In this document: piece after piece, positions 52,836 to 62,919 of the stretch
Layout of the letters: each line of letters begins with the position of its first letter
How positions within the stretch are numbered: position 1 is the stretch's first letter
Assembly: GCA_017558505.1 (NCBI GenBank)
Contig: JAFYUM010000039.1
Location: 1 to 64,000 of the forward strand
Direction of reading: 5' to 3'
Origin: Ruminococcus sp.
GTDB taxonomy: Bacteria; Bacillota; Clostridia; Oscillospirales; Ruminococcaceae
DNA: 64,000 bases
The notes under the pieces: generated by a model
Databases searched by the model: none
Told to the model about the DNA's origin: nothing
Seen by the model: only the letters and a program-made list of their open reading frames with translations
Translations under genes and position numbers: made by a program

Positions 52836-54259
52836 ATAAATATAAAAAACTGGCGTCAAATACCATGATTTTTGCCATAGGAACATTTGGTTCAAAAATT
52901 CTGGTTATACTCTTATCAAGATTGTATGCCCGTCATATCAACTCATACGACAGTGGTATAAAGGATAATCTTGAAACGATTGCGTTGTTCTTACAGCCTA
53001 TATTTACTTTTGCATTGCAGGAATATCTGATACGCTTCGGGCTTGACAGAAACTACGATAAAAAGAAGATTTTCAGCACGTCTGCCTGCATAACTCTCAC
53101 AGGAATGGCGGCATTGATACTGATAGTTCCTGCATTGCGGTTTATACCCATATTTGATTTTCTGACAGGGTATTCGCTTATGCTTGCCATATACGTCTGT
53201 ACGTCATCATTGCGTATGCTGTGCGCACAGTTTGTCCGTTCAAGGGATATGGTAAAGCTGTATGCTGTTGACGGTATAATAGCAACGTTAACTTTGCTGA
53301 TATTCAGTTATCTGTTCATAGCAGGCTTTAAAATGGGTGTTAAGGGATTTCTTCTGTCCGTTATCTGTTCTGACCTCTTATCAGCTTTATTCTTGTATTT
53401 TACGGCAAATTTAGGAAGCTTTTTCAGTGTGAAGCATTTTAGTATTGATATAGTAAAGGCTATGATGAAATTTGCTTTACCTCTTATTCCCACAATTGTA
53501 ATGTGGACTGTAACAAGTATGTCGGACAAGCTTTTCCTCACAAATATGAGAAGCGACAGAGTTGAGCTTGGATTATCTGCAACAGGAATATATGGTTATG
53601 CCAACAGAATACCAAATCTTATTTCTATGGTATCGACTATATTCTTTCAGGCATGGAATATGTCAGCCATAACAGAAAACGACTCCGCTGACAGAGGAAA
53701 ATTCTATCAGAGTGTATATTCAGCCTATGAATCGATTTTGTTCATAGCTGCGGCAGGCCTTATAATGATTTCAAAGCCTATAACTAATTTCCTTGTTCCC
53801 GATGATAATTTTCAGGAATACAGTGTTGTATATGTCTATACGCCAGTGCTTATAATAGCGGCAATATTTATGGCTCTTAATCAGTTTCTTGGCGGAATTT
53901 ATTCTGTAACAAAGCATACGCAGAACAGTTTCTGGACAAGCCTTGTAGCCTGTGTAGCTAACCTCATACTTAACTGGGCAATGATACCTGTTATAGGTAT
54001 ACACGGTGCGGCAATCGCGACGCTTATGAGCTATTATCTTTGTTTCTGGGCAAGAATTATTGACGCAAGATATTATGTACCCTTTAAGTTTGAAGCTATA
54101 CGTTCAATTGTAAATACAGGTATTCTTGTGGTAATGAGTATCATTGTTATAAAAGCACCGCCTTTATGGGGCGTATGGCTGGTAGTGATTTTCGCTGCCG
54201 TAACAGTCTACAACTTTAAGCCAATGATGGCTACAGTAAAAAAAGTCTTAAACAGATAA
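52832..54259 (+). CDS. Oligosaccharide flippase (MATE-like, Wzx/polysaccharide biosynthesis family)
   Basis: A 475-residue membrane protein with about 14 helices. The start KKLASNTMIFAIGTFGSKIL is the typical N-terminal helix of the family. The C-terminal MIPVIGIHGAAIATLMSYY segment is also conserved. Such proteins flip lipid-linked glycans across the membrane for surface polysaccharides. No glycosyltransferases lie nearby, so the substrate is unclear. The start overlaps birA. Confidence 0.88.
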   Translation: MNKYKKLASNTMIFAIGTFGSKILVILLSRLYARHINSYDSGIKDNLETIALFLQPIFTFALQEYLIRFGLDRNYDKKKIFSTSACITLTGMAALILIVPALRFIPIFDFLTGYSLMLAIYVCTSSLRMLCAQFVRSRDMVKLYAVDGIIATLTLLIFSYLFIAGFKMGVKGFLLSVICSDLLSALFLYFTANLGSFFSVKHFSIDIVKAMMKFALPLIPTIVMWTVTSMSDKLFLTNMRSDRVELGLSATGIYGYANRIPNLISMVSTIFFQAWNMSAITENDSADRGKFYQSVYSAYESILFIAAAGLIMISKPITNFLVPDDNFQEYSVVYVYTPVLIIAAIFMALNQFLGGIYSVTKHTQNSFWTSLVACVANLILNWAMIPVIGIHGAAIATLMSYYLCFWARIIDARYYVPFKFEAIRSIVNTGILVVMSIIVIKAPPLWGVWLVVIFAAVTVYNFKPMMATVKKVLNR

Positions 54260-54271
54260 GGAGGAATTTTT

Positions 54272-54979
54272 ATGCCAACACCACATAACAGTGCAAAAAG
54301 AGGGGATATTGCAAAAACAGTGCTTATGCCCGGCGATCCCCTGCGAGCAAAATTCATAGCGGAAACCTACCTTGAAAATCCCGTATGCTACAACGAGGTA
54401 CGCGGTATGCTTGGATTTACAGGCACTTACAAGGGCGTTCCTGTGTCCGTACAGGGAAGTGGAATGGGTATGCCGTCCATGGGAATATATTCACAGGAGC
54501 TTTATAGTGAATATGATGTTGAAAACATCATACGCATTGGCACGGCAGGCTCAATCGCGGATAAAATTAATCTCCGTGAGGTTATTATCGGAGTAAGTGC
54601 AAGCACAAATTCGAATTATGGAGCACAGTACAGACTTCCCGGCACATATGCACCCACCGCAAGCTGGAAGCTTATAGCGGCGGCGGTAAAGGCGGCGGAG
54701 GAAAATGGTTGTATTTATCACGCAGGAAATATTCTTTCATCTGATACATTCTACGATGACGCAAACAGTCTTGCTGAGTGGAATAAAATGGGAGTACTTG
54801 CAGTAGAAATGGAATCTGCGGCACTCTATATGAATGCGGCAAGAGCAGGAAAAAATGCTCTCTGCATACTTACCGTATCGGATTGTCCGTTAAAGGGACT
54901 TGCAACAACAGCGGAAGAGCGACAGACGTCATTCCGTGATATGATGGAAATAGCCCTTGAAACGGCGATTAATATTTAG
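54272..54979 (+). CDS. deoD: Purine-nucleoside phosphorylase DeoD-type
   Basis: A 235-residue enzyme of normal length. GDPLRAKFIAETYLE (phosphate binding), IGTAGSI, and the C-terminal EMESAALYMNAARAGKNALC motif with the active-site Glu and Asp of SDCPLKG are complete. It splits purine nucleosides with phosphate for salvage. The ribosome site is AAGGAGG. The gene follows the flippase by 12 bases and ends the run. Confidence 0.96.
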   Translation: MPTPHNSAKRGDIAKTVLMPGDPLRAKFIAETYLENPVCYNEVRGMLGFTGTYKGVPVSVQGSGMGMPSMGIYSQELYSEYDVENIIRIGTAGSIADKINLREVIIGVSASTNSNYGAQYRLPGTYAPTASWKLIAAAVKAAEENGCIYHAGNILSSDTFYDDANSLAEWNKMGVLAVEMESAALYMNAARAGKNALCILTVSDCPLKGLATTAEERQTSFRDMMEIALETAINI

Positions 54980-54985
54980 CTATAT

Positions 54986-55016
54986 AAAACGGCAGATTTT
55001 GTTTCTGCCGTTTTTT
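54986..55016 (+). terminator. Terminator of deoD
   Basis: AAAACGGCAGA and TCTGCCGTTTT pair over 11 bp, followed by TTTTG. Confidence 0.85.
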
Positions 55017-55105
55017 GTATAAAAACCGTTAGCTATTAGCTATGTGGGCGGCGCCCTCGACACTTCGTGATGAAAGTGCGAATTTGGCTATATACCGTTA
55101 TTTGC

Positions 55106-55133
55106 GTAGGGACACGGCATGCCGTGTCCCTAC
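55106..55133. repeat. Perfect GC-rich palindrome in the deoD-CDF spacer
   Basis: A perfect 28-base palindrome with outer arms GTAGGGACACGGCA and TGCCGTGTCCCTAC. The surrounding spacer has short repeated phrases (TTAGCTATTAGCTA, ATTACGCATTACGCATTA) that also occur near 30444 and 32080. This looks like dispersed intergenic repeat DNA, with no gene. Confidence 0.6.
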
Positions 55134-55214
55134 AATTCGTATCACCACACATAAGAAAAACGGCAGAAACTAATCCACCGTTTTTATAATTCTTAATTAA
55201 TTACGCATTACGCA

Positions 55215-56384
55215 TTAAACAAAGGGATGCTCAGGATGAATAACTGTCTTAAAAGACGGGTTCCTTTCTTTGATTTTTTCGGCCACAAGTTCAGCCGCTT
55301 CCTCGTCCTTGAATCTGGAATCAACAGGTATGCACAGGTCAAAGAGCAGAGTTGTAAAACTTTCAGCATTTACAATTCTGAAATCGTGGAGGGTGAAAGA
55401 TTTATCAACCTCAAGCATACATTCTTCCGCAATTTTTTTCAGATTATTTACCTGCTCATTATTCACAGCTATGGGATCGAGGTGAATTGTCACAATGGCA
55501 CTGAAATGTTCCTGCATATCTTTCTCAAGAATGTCGATAACCTCATGTGCGTGGTTGAAGTCAGAGTCCTCGGAAATTTCAGCGTGGAATGTAATAATAA
55601 GACGTCCAGGACCGTAATCGTGAATCATAAGGTCATGAGTTCCGATAACATCGGGATATTTTTTTATGAATGAGTAAATGCTCTCAACAAATTCCTGTGA
55701 GGGCGCAGTTCCAAGCAGCAGGTCAACAGTTTCCTTTGCTGCCTTAAAGCCTGCGAAAATAATAAGAAACGATACCACAAGGGCTGCCCAGCCGTCAAGA
55801 GGAAAATCAAAGAACCTTGCACAAAGGGTTGAAATAAATACAAGAGAGGTTGCCGCCGTATCAGATATGCTGTCAATTGAAGCCGCCTTTATTGCCGCAG
55901 AATCAATTGTGTTGCCTATTTTGCGATAGAACAGAAACAGCCACAGCTTCACCAGTATGGCGATACCGAGAAGTACAAGGGTTAATGGGCGGAATTGTGG
56001 CAGTTCAGGGTGTATTATTTTATCCATCGCAGTTTTGAAAAGCTCAATACCAACAATCATTATCATAATATCGACAATAAATGCAGTTATGTATTCCATT
56101 CTGCCATGGCCGAGAGGGTGTTCCTTGTCAGCGTGTTTTGATGACATACGAAATCCCAGCATAGTCACTACAGATGAACCGGCATCGGAAATATTGTTGA
56201 AAGCATCGGCTATAATTGCAACTGTTCCTGTAAGTATTCCTGTGAAAAGTTTCAGCAGAAATAGGGCAATATTGGCAATAATTCCTGTCGTTCCCGAAAG
56301 CATAGCATAATTGTTCCGTACTTCAGGACGGTCAGAATTTTTATAATCCTTTACAAAAGTTTTTATGAGAAAATTTGTTATCAA
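55215..56384 (-). CDS. Cation diffusion facilitator (CDF) transporter
   Basis: A 389-residue protein. Six transmembrane segments are followed by a long cytoplasmic domain. Metal-site motifs are IIADAFNNISDAGSSVVTML in helix II and the ASIDSISDTAATSLVF stretch in helix V, plus the HPLGHGRMEYI motif after helix II. It exports divalent metals (Zn, Mn or Fe) in exchange for protons. The C-terminal extension after the dimerisation domain is longer than usual, about 60 residues. The start is TTG 56384 with AAAGGTGGA upstream, 15 bases after the regulator gene. Confidence 0.88.
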   Translation of the reverse strand: MITNFLIKTFVKDYKNSDRPEVRNNYAMLSGTTGIIANIALFLLKLFTGILTGTVAIIADAFNNISDAGSSVVTMLGFRMSSKHADKEHPLGHGRMEYITAFIVDIMIMIVGIELFKTAMDKIIHPELPQFRPLTLVLLGIAILVKLWLFLFYRKIGNTIDSAAIKAASIDSISDTAATSLVFISTLCARFFDFPLDGWAALVVSFLIIFAGFKAAKETVDLLLGTAPSQEFVESIYSFIKKYPDVIGTHDLMIHDYGPGRLIITFHAEISEDSDFNHAHEVIDILEKDMQEHFSAIVTIHLDPIAVNNEQVNNLKKIAEECMLEVDKSFTLHDFRIVNAESFTTLLFDLCIPVDSRFKDEEAAELVAEKIKERNPSFKTVIHPEHPFV

Positions 56385-56399
56385 TCAAAGTCCACCTTT

Positions 56400-58616
56400 C
56401 TAAATCAGGTCAAATTTTCGGTATGCATTGGGGCTTGTGCCCGTTTGCTGACGAAATTGCCGCAGGAAATACTTATCATCTTCGTAACCGCATTTTGCCG
56501 CTATCGCCGGTAAGCTTAAAGAAGTTGTCATAAGCAGATATTTTGCAAGGGATATACGGCTCTGAATTAAATCCTGATGAAAGCTTATGCCGAAAATACT
56601 TTTATATGCCGCACGAAAGTGGCCGCAGCTCAAATGAAGATCGCGACATTCGTTTTCAGCATCCCATTTTTTCTCCGGATGCTTATACATTGCTGTTCTG
56701 ATTGTGTTGAATTCAGTAAATCCCTGGGATTTTTGCAGATTACTTAAATCCTTGGTGCGCCTGTTCATTTTGTCAGTAAGGGTTAGCATAAGCTCCTCCA
56801 GAGAGGTATTGAGAGAATACATTGTAGTTCCGCTTGTCAGTATATTAGCTGTTTCACCGGCTGATTTATATACAGGGGAGTGCATGATCAGATTGTGAAG
56901 TCTGTCAGCAATTTTTTCGTGGAAATTCTCGCTGTGATTTCCTACAGATACAAAAATGAACTGATTATCCGAAAGCTTTGCACATACCACATTCTTATTA
57001 AGCGAAAGTTTTTTCATACATTCGGAAGTTTCAATATCAAGTTTTACAGAAACACCTTTTTCGTCAATTCTGTTTTTATCTGAAAATACACGGGTTTTAA
57101 GCAGAACAGCAGATATGGATTCTCCTTTTTTTGCTTTTTTGAACATATTCTGGATTTCACGGGTAAAACCGTCTTTGTTGTACATACCTGTTGCAGTATC
57201 TCTGAATGCAGAAAGGTTATTATGTTCAAGAAGTTCATTAATATCATTCTTCATACGCAGGGTATTAAGAGCTGTAACAGCTGAATTTATCCAGCCGACA
57301 GCTACAGCGTCATAACCGTCAGGCTTTGTATATTGGAATATAAAATAGCCGATTTCAATTCCATTAGAGAACATAGGTACAAAGTACAGATACTTTTTAT
57401 CGCCTGCCCCTGGAAGAAAGTCGGGGAAAAGCATTTTTCTTGTAAAATAGTGAGGCTCTGCTGAAACCTCTACAGGGCTTATTATACGATAAAGAGTCAT
57501 CATTTCATCGTTGGAACTCTTTTTAAGGTCGGATATTTCATTAAAGCTGCACCAGTTTTCATAAAGACAAAGATAAAGACCGTCAATATCACGTATGAGG
57601 TATGAATAATCCTGCAACGCCCTTATATAGTCATTGAGAGAACGGCACATAGCAAGTTGATGCTCGAAATTTCCGCACATAGTCATGCTGTTGTGAAACT
57701 GAACGCGACGCACCATCTGAAGTTCTTTCATAAGAGAATTCTTATCACTTCCGCATGAGCAGCTTTCTCCTGTAACCATACAGCCTTTCAGTGATATATT
57801 TTCAACAGGTTCACCCGTTATTATATTGTTTAGAATACTTACAGCTTTTGCTCCAACATTATAGCGGTTTCGTGAGAAGGTGCTTAAAACAGGAGAGTGG
57901 TAATATCTTTCACCTACATATTCATAGCCGATTACGGAAATATCCTTACCTACTTTTATGCCGTGTTCAAACATCCTGTCAATGAAACCGTATGCCATAA
58001 AATCGTTTGCACATATGAGGGCTTCGGGCATAGTTCGGCTGCCGTTTATATATTCATCGGCAAGGTCTTCGCCTGTGTTTGTCCAGTAATTTCCATAGAT
58101 GATATTGGTATCATCAAAAGGCAGATTTTTCTGGAGCATTATATCCCTTACTCCCTGTACACGTTCGTGGGATGTTGGGATTTCCTCCTGTCCTGTTAGA
58201 ATATCAATTCTTCTGAATTTGTGGGTATCTGTGAGATGCCGTGCGATTTCACGGAAATCTTCACGTATATTGTTGTTTACGCAAATATAGCCTTCAATAC
58301 TTTCGCCTGCAATTACAACTGGTACATTGAGCTCATTTATTTTTTTAAGGATAGCAGGACGTAAATCGGAGTCAGAGAGGGTTTCCGCCATAACAATAAT
58401 GCCATCCAGCCGAGGAGATTCCAGCAGCTCATAAATTTTGTTCTCCACTTCAATATATGCAAAATATGACATATATGAAAAATTGTGGATATTTGATATT
58501 ACTGCTGTATCAAAACCGTATTTTTCAGCCTGTGATATTATGCCTTCAAGCATAACTTTCTGAACGGATTCATAGGCTCTGCCTACAATAATGCCTATCA
58601 TCGGTTTGTCAACCAT
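56400..58616 (-). CDS. Sugar-binding (Peripla_BP_3), GGDEF-like and AraC-type three-domain regulator
   Basis: A 738-residue protein without signal peptide. Residues about 1-285 are a LacI/GalR-type sugar-binding fold: GIIVGRAYESVQKVMLEGII at the start, ICANDFMAYGFIDRMFEHG and VIGYEYVGERY later. The middle (about 480-620) looks like a degenerate GGDEF domain starting TATGMYNKDGFTREIQNMF, without the GG(D/E)EF signature. The last 100 residues form an AraC/XylS HTH: SLPAIAAKCGYEDDKYFLRQ then FRQQTGTSPNAYRKF. This order resembles XylR-type sensors that combine sugar binding with AraC. ATG 58616 follows GGGGTGAC. It is divergent to the GH10/GH43 hydrolase, so it is probably its regulator. Confidence 0.85.
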   Translation of the reverse strand: MVDKPMIGIIVGRAYESVQKVMLEGIISQAEKYGFDTAVISNIHNFSYMSYFAYIEVENKIYELLESPRLDGIIVMAETLSDSDLRPAILKKINELNVPVVIAGESIEGYICVNNNIREDFREIARHLTDTHKFRRIDILTGQEEIPTSHERVQGVRDIMLQKNLPFDDTNIIYGNYWTNTGEDLADEYINGSRTMPEALICANDFMAYGFIDRMFEHGIKVGKDISVIGYEYVGERYYHSPVLSTFSRNRYNVGAKAVSILNNIITGEPVENISLKGCMVTGESCSCGSDKNSLMKELQMVRRVQFHNSMTMCGNFEHQLAMCRSLNDYIRALQDYSYLIRDIDGLYLCLYENWCSFNEISDLKKSSNDEMMTLYRIISPVEVSAEPHYFTRKMLFPDFLPGAGDKKYLYFVPMFSNGIEIGYFIFQYTKPDGYDAVAVGWINSAVTALNTLRMKNDINELLEHNNLSAFRDTATGMYNKDGFTREIQNMFKKAKKGESISAVLLKTRVFSDKNRIDEKGVSVKLDIETSECMKKLSLNKNVVCAKLSDNQFIFVSVGNHSENFHEKIADRLHNLIMHSPVYKSAGETANILTSGTTMYSLNTSLEELMLTLTDKMNRRTKDLSNLQKSQGFTEFNTIRTAMYKHPEKKWDAENECRDLHLSCGHFRAAYKSIFGISFHQDLIQSRISLAKYLLMTTSLSLPAIAAKCGYEDDKYFLRQFRQQTGTSPNAYRKFDLI

Positions 58617-59040
58617 AACAGTCACCCCTTTAATATTGCTCTTGTATTTATATATTTTTTTTGCCAATTAACAAGGATTAATCGGCAGAGCAATAACAAA
58701 CAAAATTAAAATAATAATCGCAATATTTGAATATATATCCAAAAAGTTTTGTTTCCGAAATTTAATAAGATTAGTCATAAATTGCTGTAATTTGTTCGTA
58801 TGTTGCTATCACAGTGCCATATATTGCTTTTTCATTTTCATTATAACACATTGTGAAAGAAAAATCAAGAAAAAATCTTCAAATTATCCACCTTTTCTGC
58901 AAATTGTGGGTTGTGAACGGTTTGTTAATAGTGTATAATAAAATCAATGAGCACGAAATAAACAAAAATTGTCGGTATTGTGATGTGAATATGACATCAT
59001 TGCTGACAGACGCTAATTTATTTATGAAGGGATGATCATT
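58617..59040. promoter_or_regulatory. Divergent regulator-hydrolase spacer with two promoters
   Basis: No gene lies in these 424 bases. Rightward: TTGTGA (58911-58916), 17-base spacer, TATAAT (58934-58939) for the hydrolase, with a leader of about 100 bases. Leftward: TTGATT (58868-58863), 17-base spacer, TATAAT (58845-58840), which would give the regulator a leader of about 220 bases. The two promoters lie 40-70 bases apart, so one regulator site could control both. Confidence 0.5.
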
Positions 59041-62000
59041 TTGAAAAAGAAAAAGTTAATTGCAGCAGCCGTTGCAACTGCCGTTTTCGCAGGTAACTTT
59101 GCTGTTATGCCTCAGCTTGCAGGTATGCAGTCCTATACAGTTAAAGCTGTATGTGATACCTTTGATGAAAACTATGACGGCTGGCATCACACAGAAGCAG
59201 AAGAAGTACTTGTTCCTGTTGATGGTATGAACGGTACAAGAGGTCTGCTTGTAACAGGAAGAAATACTTCCGCAGAGGGTGCTGCTTCATCTAAAGGTTT
59301 TTACCTTATGGGCGGTGAAAAGTACAAGTACAGTGTAAATGTAAAGGCTGATACAGATGAAAAATTCCACCTTGCACTTACTTATTTAGACGACGAAACT
59401 CACGAAGAAACAACAGTTGAGCTTGATTCAGTTAATGCAAAGGCTGGCGAGTGGACAGAGCTTTCAGCAAGCTTCAAGGCTCCCGAGGGCGCATATGAGT
59501 TCGAAATGAAGGTTACAAACGACAGTACAGCTGATTTCGCAATTGATGACTGTGTTGTTACAGCAAAGAATGCTGCTGCTGTACAGGCTGCGGGAAATGG
59601 TCTTAAAGAGGCATTTGCAGGTTATGGCTTCCGTGTTGGTAATATCCTTAACTATAAAACAGTAAACGATTCTGCTATCAAGTCAAATTATATCAAGGAT
59701 TTCAATGCAATTGAGGGCGAGAACGAAACAAAGCCTGACGCTACATTGGTAAGCAGCGGTTCTACAGATACAAATGTTAAGGTATCCCTTAACAGTTCAG
59801 CTGCAATTGCAGACTTCTGTATAAAGAATGGTATGGGCTTCCGTGGACATACTCTTGTATGGCACAGCCAGACTCCTGAGTGGTTCTTCAAGGATAACTG
59901 GCAGAACGGCGGAAGCTGGGTAAGCGAAAGCGTAATGAAGCAGCGTCTTGAAAGCTATATCAAGAATATGTTTGCTGCTTTTGCATCACAGTATCCGGAC
60001 CTTGACCTTTATGCTTATGACGTTGTAAACGAAGCTGTATCTGATGATTCAAACAGAACAGCAAAAAACGGTGGTGCAAGAGTTCCCGGTTACGGTAACG
60101 GCGCTTCACCATGGGTACAGGTTTACGGCGACAACGGCTTTATTGAGGATGCATTCACATTTGCAAGAAAGTATGCTCCTTCAACCTGTAAGCTTTTCTA
60201 CAACGATTATAATGAGTACTGGGATCACAAGCGTGATTGTATCATCAATACAATTGTTAAGCCTCTCTACAACAAGGGACTCCTTGACGGTATGGGAATG
60301 CAGTCCCACGTACCTGCAAATGCAACAGGTTTCGCAGGAACAGATTCATACTTACAGGCAATGGATATGTACCTTGCTGTCGGATGTGATGTTCAGGTAA
60401 CAGAGCTTGATATTTCTGTGGATAGCGGAAAATACAGTTATACAGATCAGGCTAACAAGTATAAGGCTATTTTCCAGCACGCTATGGAAGTAAATACAAG
60501 CGGCAAATATAACGGTCGTGTAACTCTTATTCAGATGTGGGGACCAAATGACGCTAACTCATGGCTCAGTGCAGGTTCAAATGCTCTCCTTTATGATTCA
60601 AGCAATCAGCCGAAGGAGGCTTATAAGACACTTATGGCTCTCGGTGACGGAAATGGTCCCATTGAGGGCGATGAGATTAAAGAACCAGAGCCTAACGATT
60701 ATGGCTGGTGGTATCAGTGCGGATTTGAAAGCGATACTGATAGCTGGTCAGGCCGTGGTGGAAACAGTGTAGAACAGAGCTCTGCAGAACATTATACAGA
60801 ATGGGGCAGCAATTCCCTTTATGTATATGACAGAAGCGAAGCATGGCAGGGTGCAATCTATACACTTAACCCCCGTGTATTCAAGGCTGGCGAAGCATAC
60901 AGCTTCAGCGCACACGTTAAGCAGAATTCAGGCGAGAACGTAAAGTTCATGATGAAGATTGAGTATACAGACGCAAGTGGCGAAACAGCTTATGACGAGG
61001 TTGCAAGTGTAACAGCTCCCGATGGAACATGGGCACAGCTTGTAAATACAAGCTATACAATTCCTGCTGACGCTACAGATGTAAAGATCTACATTGAAAC
61101 TGAAAGTTCACTTACAAGTTTCTACGTTGATGAAGCAATCGGTGCAGTTAACAACACAGGTATTCAGGGAGAAGGACAGCCTGCAATTCCCCGTGATCCT
61201 TCTGAAATGGTTCTCGGTGATACAGATGGTGACGGAGTACTTACAGTATTTGACCTGATTCTCTCACGTAAGGTAATTATCGGCGAGATAAAGGATACAA
61301 CAACAGTTAAGTGCGCAGATGTTGATCAGAGCGGCAAAGTTGAAGTCAACGACCTCGTTCTTTTACAGGAGTTCCTTTTAGGTATGATTAAAGAGTTCCC
61401 AAACAACAGACCTCCCGTTGACACAGCAGCTATGGAAGCCGTTTTCAAGGGCGTTTCAATTAATAGCAGCTGGAAGAAAGACGGCGAAAACAATATGCTT
61501 TACACACACCGTTTTGGTGCTGATCCCGGCTGGCTTGTATATGAAGACAGACTTTATGTTTATACAACAAACGACGCATTTGAGTACAGCAACGGCTCAA
61601 TTCAGGAGAACTCATATAATGTTCGTACACTTAACTGTTTCTCAACAGCAGACCTTGTAAACTGGACAGACCACGGTGCTATTCCTGTAGCAGGAAACGG
61701 CGCAGGTGCTGCTCCTAACGGCGCACAATGGGCATCAAAGTGGGCTTCACGTTCATGGGCTCCCGATGCATTATATAAGAATATCAACGGTAAGGATAAG
61801 TTCTTCCTTTATTTCGCAAACAATGGTTCAGGTGTAGGCGTTCTCACAGCAGACAGCCCTGTAGGTCCTTGGACAGATCCTATCGGCAAGGAGCTTATCT
61901 CCAGAAATACACCTAACTGCGGCAACGTAGCTTGGCTCTTTGACCCCGGCGTATACTATGATGAATCAACAGGCAAGGGCTATCTCGCATTCGGCGGCGG

Positions 62001-62859
62001 TAAGAACGACAACTCAGGTTCATACGCAGATCCTGGCACAGGACGTATCGTTGAGCTTGGCGATGATATGATTTCCATAAAGGGAACACCTACAACAATC
62101 AATCCTCCTTATCTCTTTGAGGATTCAAGCCTTATCAAGATAGGCAATCAGTGGATATATTCATTCTGCCACAACTGGAACGTTCCCGGCGGTCTCCAAT
62201 ACAGCAACGCTGATATCGGATATATGACAGCAACCAATCCACTCGGACCATACACATATGCAGGCGTAGTATTCAAAAATACAGGTTCACAGAGACTTGA
62301 TAACGGCGGTAACAACCACCACTCAATTATTGAGTTCAAGGGAGAATATTATGTTCTCTACCATACACGTCAGCTTGAAATGCGTATGGGCGTTAACGGT
62401 GGTAAGGGACTCAACTACCGTTCACCTAACATTGACAAATGTTCAGTAAACGGAACAACTCTCAGCTGTAACGGTACACTTACAGGCGTATCCCAGATTG
62501 AAACTCTCAATCCTTACACAACTGTACAGGCTGAAACAATGTCCAACCAGTCCAAGGGAATTACAACAAGCGGTCTTTACGATACAAAGGTTATCGGTAA
62601 GAAGGGCGAATGGACAAAGGTAAGCGGTGTTAACTTCAAGAACGGTACAGATACACTTACAATCAAGGCTTCATCTTCTGACGGAGCAGCTGTTAAGGTA
62701 TGTGTAGGTTCACCCACAGGTGATGTTATCGGTTACGCAGAGCTTTCATCCACAATGGAGAACGTAACAGTTCCCACAGTAGCAAACATTTCAGGTACAA
62801 AGGACGTTTATTTCGTATTCAGCGGCAACGTAGAGTTCGATTCATGGAGCGTCAAGTAA
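59041..62859 (+). CDS. Cellulosomal bifunctional hydrolase: CBM22-GH10-CBM22-dockerin-GH43-CBM6
   Basis: A 1272-residue secreted enzyme. After the signal peptide come a CBM22 (about 36-175), a GH10 xylanase (about 185-540; acid/base Glu331 in DVVNEAVSDD, nucleophile Glu455 in QVTELDIS), a second CBM22 (about 553-715) and a dockerin (about 725-790; DTDGDGVLTVFDLIL and VDQSGKVEVNDLVLL). A GH43 follows (about 800-1130; base Asp828 in FGADPGW, acid Glu1027 in LFEDSSLIK) and ends in a CBM6 (about 1157-1272). It should cut xylan and remove arabinose or xylose side groups. TTG 59041 is preferred because AAGGGATGATC just upstream matches the anti-SD; ATG 59032 overlaps it. The regulator lies divergently upstream. 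Confidence 0.93.
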   Translation: MKKKKLIAAAVATAVFAGNFAVMPQLAGMQSYTVKAVCDTFDENYDGWHHTEAEEVLVPVDGMNGTRGLLVTGRNTSAEGAASSKGFYLMGGEKYKYSVNVKADTDEKFHLALTYLDDETHEETTVELDSVNAKAGEWTELSASFKAPEGAYEFEMKVTNDSTADFAIDDCVVTAKNAAAVQAAGNGLKEAFAGYGFRVGNILNYKTVNDSAIKSNYIKDFNAIEGENETKPDATLVSSGSTDTNVKVSLNSSAAIADFCIKNGMGFRGHTLVWHSQTPEWFFKDNWQNGGSWVSESVMKQRLESYIKNMFAAFASQYPDLDLYAYDVVNEAVSDDSNRTAKNGGARVPGYGNGASPWVQVYGDNGFIEDAFTFARKYAPSTCKLFYNDYNEYWDHKRDCIINTIVKPLYNKGLLDGMGMQSHVPANATGFAGTDSYLQAMDMYLAVGCDVQVTELDISVDSGKYSYTDQANKYKAIFQHAMEVNTSGKYNGRVTLIQMWGPNDANSWLSAGSNALLYDSSNQPKEAYKTLMALGDGNGPIEGDEIKEPEPNDYGWWYQCGFESDTDSWSGRGGNSVEQSSAEHYTEWGSNSLYVYDRSEAWQGAIYTLNPRVFKAGEAYSFSAHVKQNSGENVKFMMKIEYTDASGETAYDEVASVTAPDGTWAQLVNTSYTIPADATDVKIYIETESSLTSFYVDEAIGAVNNTGIQGEGQPAIPRDPSEMVLGDTDGDGVLTVFDLILSRKVIIGEIKDTTTVKCADVDQSGKVEVNDLVLLQEFLLGMIKEFPNNRPPVDTAAMEAVFKGVSINSSWKKDGENNMLYTHRFGADPGWLVYEDRLYVYTTNDAFEYSNGSIQENSYNVRTLNCFSTADLVNWTDHGAIPVAGNGAGAAPNGAQWASKWASRSWAPDALYKNINGKDKFFLYFANNGSGVGVLTADSPVGPWTDPIGKELISRNTPNCGNVAWLFDPGVYYDESTGKGYLAFGGGKNDNSGSYADPGTGRIVELGDDMISIKGTPTTINPPYLFEDSSLIKIGNQWIYSFCHNWNVPGGLQYSNADIGYMTATNPLGPYTYAGVVFKNTGSQRLDNGGNNHHSIIEFKGEYYVLYHTRQLEMRMGVNGGKGLNYRSPNIDKCSVNGTTLSCNGTLTGVSQIETLNPYTTVQAETMSNQSKGITTSGLYDTKVIGKKGEWTKVSGVNFKNGTDTLTIKASSSDGAAVKVCVGSPTGDVIGYAELSSTMENVTVPTVANISGTKDVYFVFSGNVEFDSWSVK

Positions 62860-62891
62860 TAAAGATATCTTAATTTATCCCTCATAATACA

Positions 62892-62919
62892 GCTCATCGG
62901 GAGAAAACTCCCGATGAGC
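62892..62919 (+). terminator. Hairpin after the GH10/GH43 gene
   Basis: GCTCATCGGGAG and CTCCCGATGAGC form a perfect 12-bp stem with loop AAAA. There is no long T-run, so it may act as a transcript-stabilising hairpin instead of a terminator. Confidence 0.6.
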
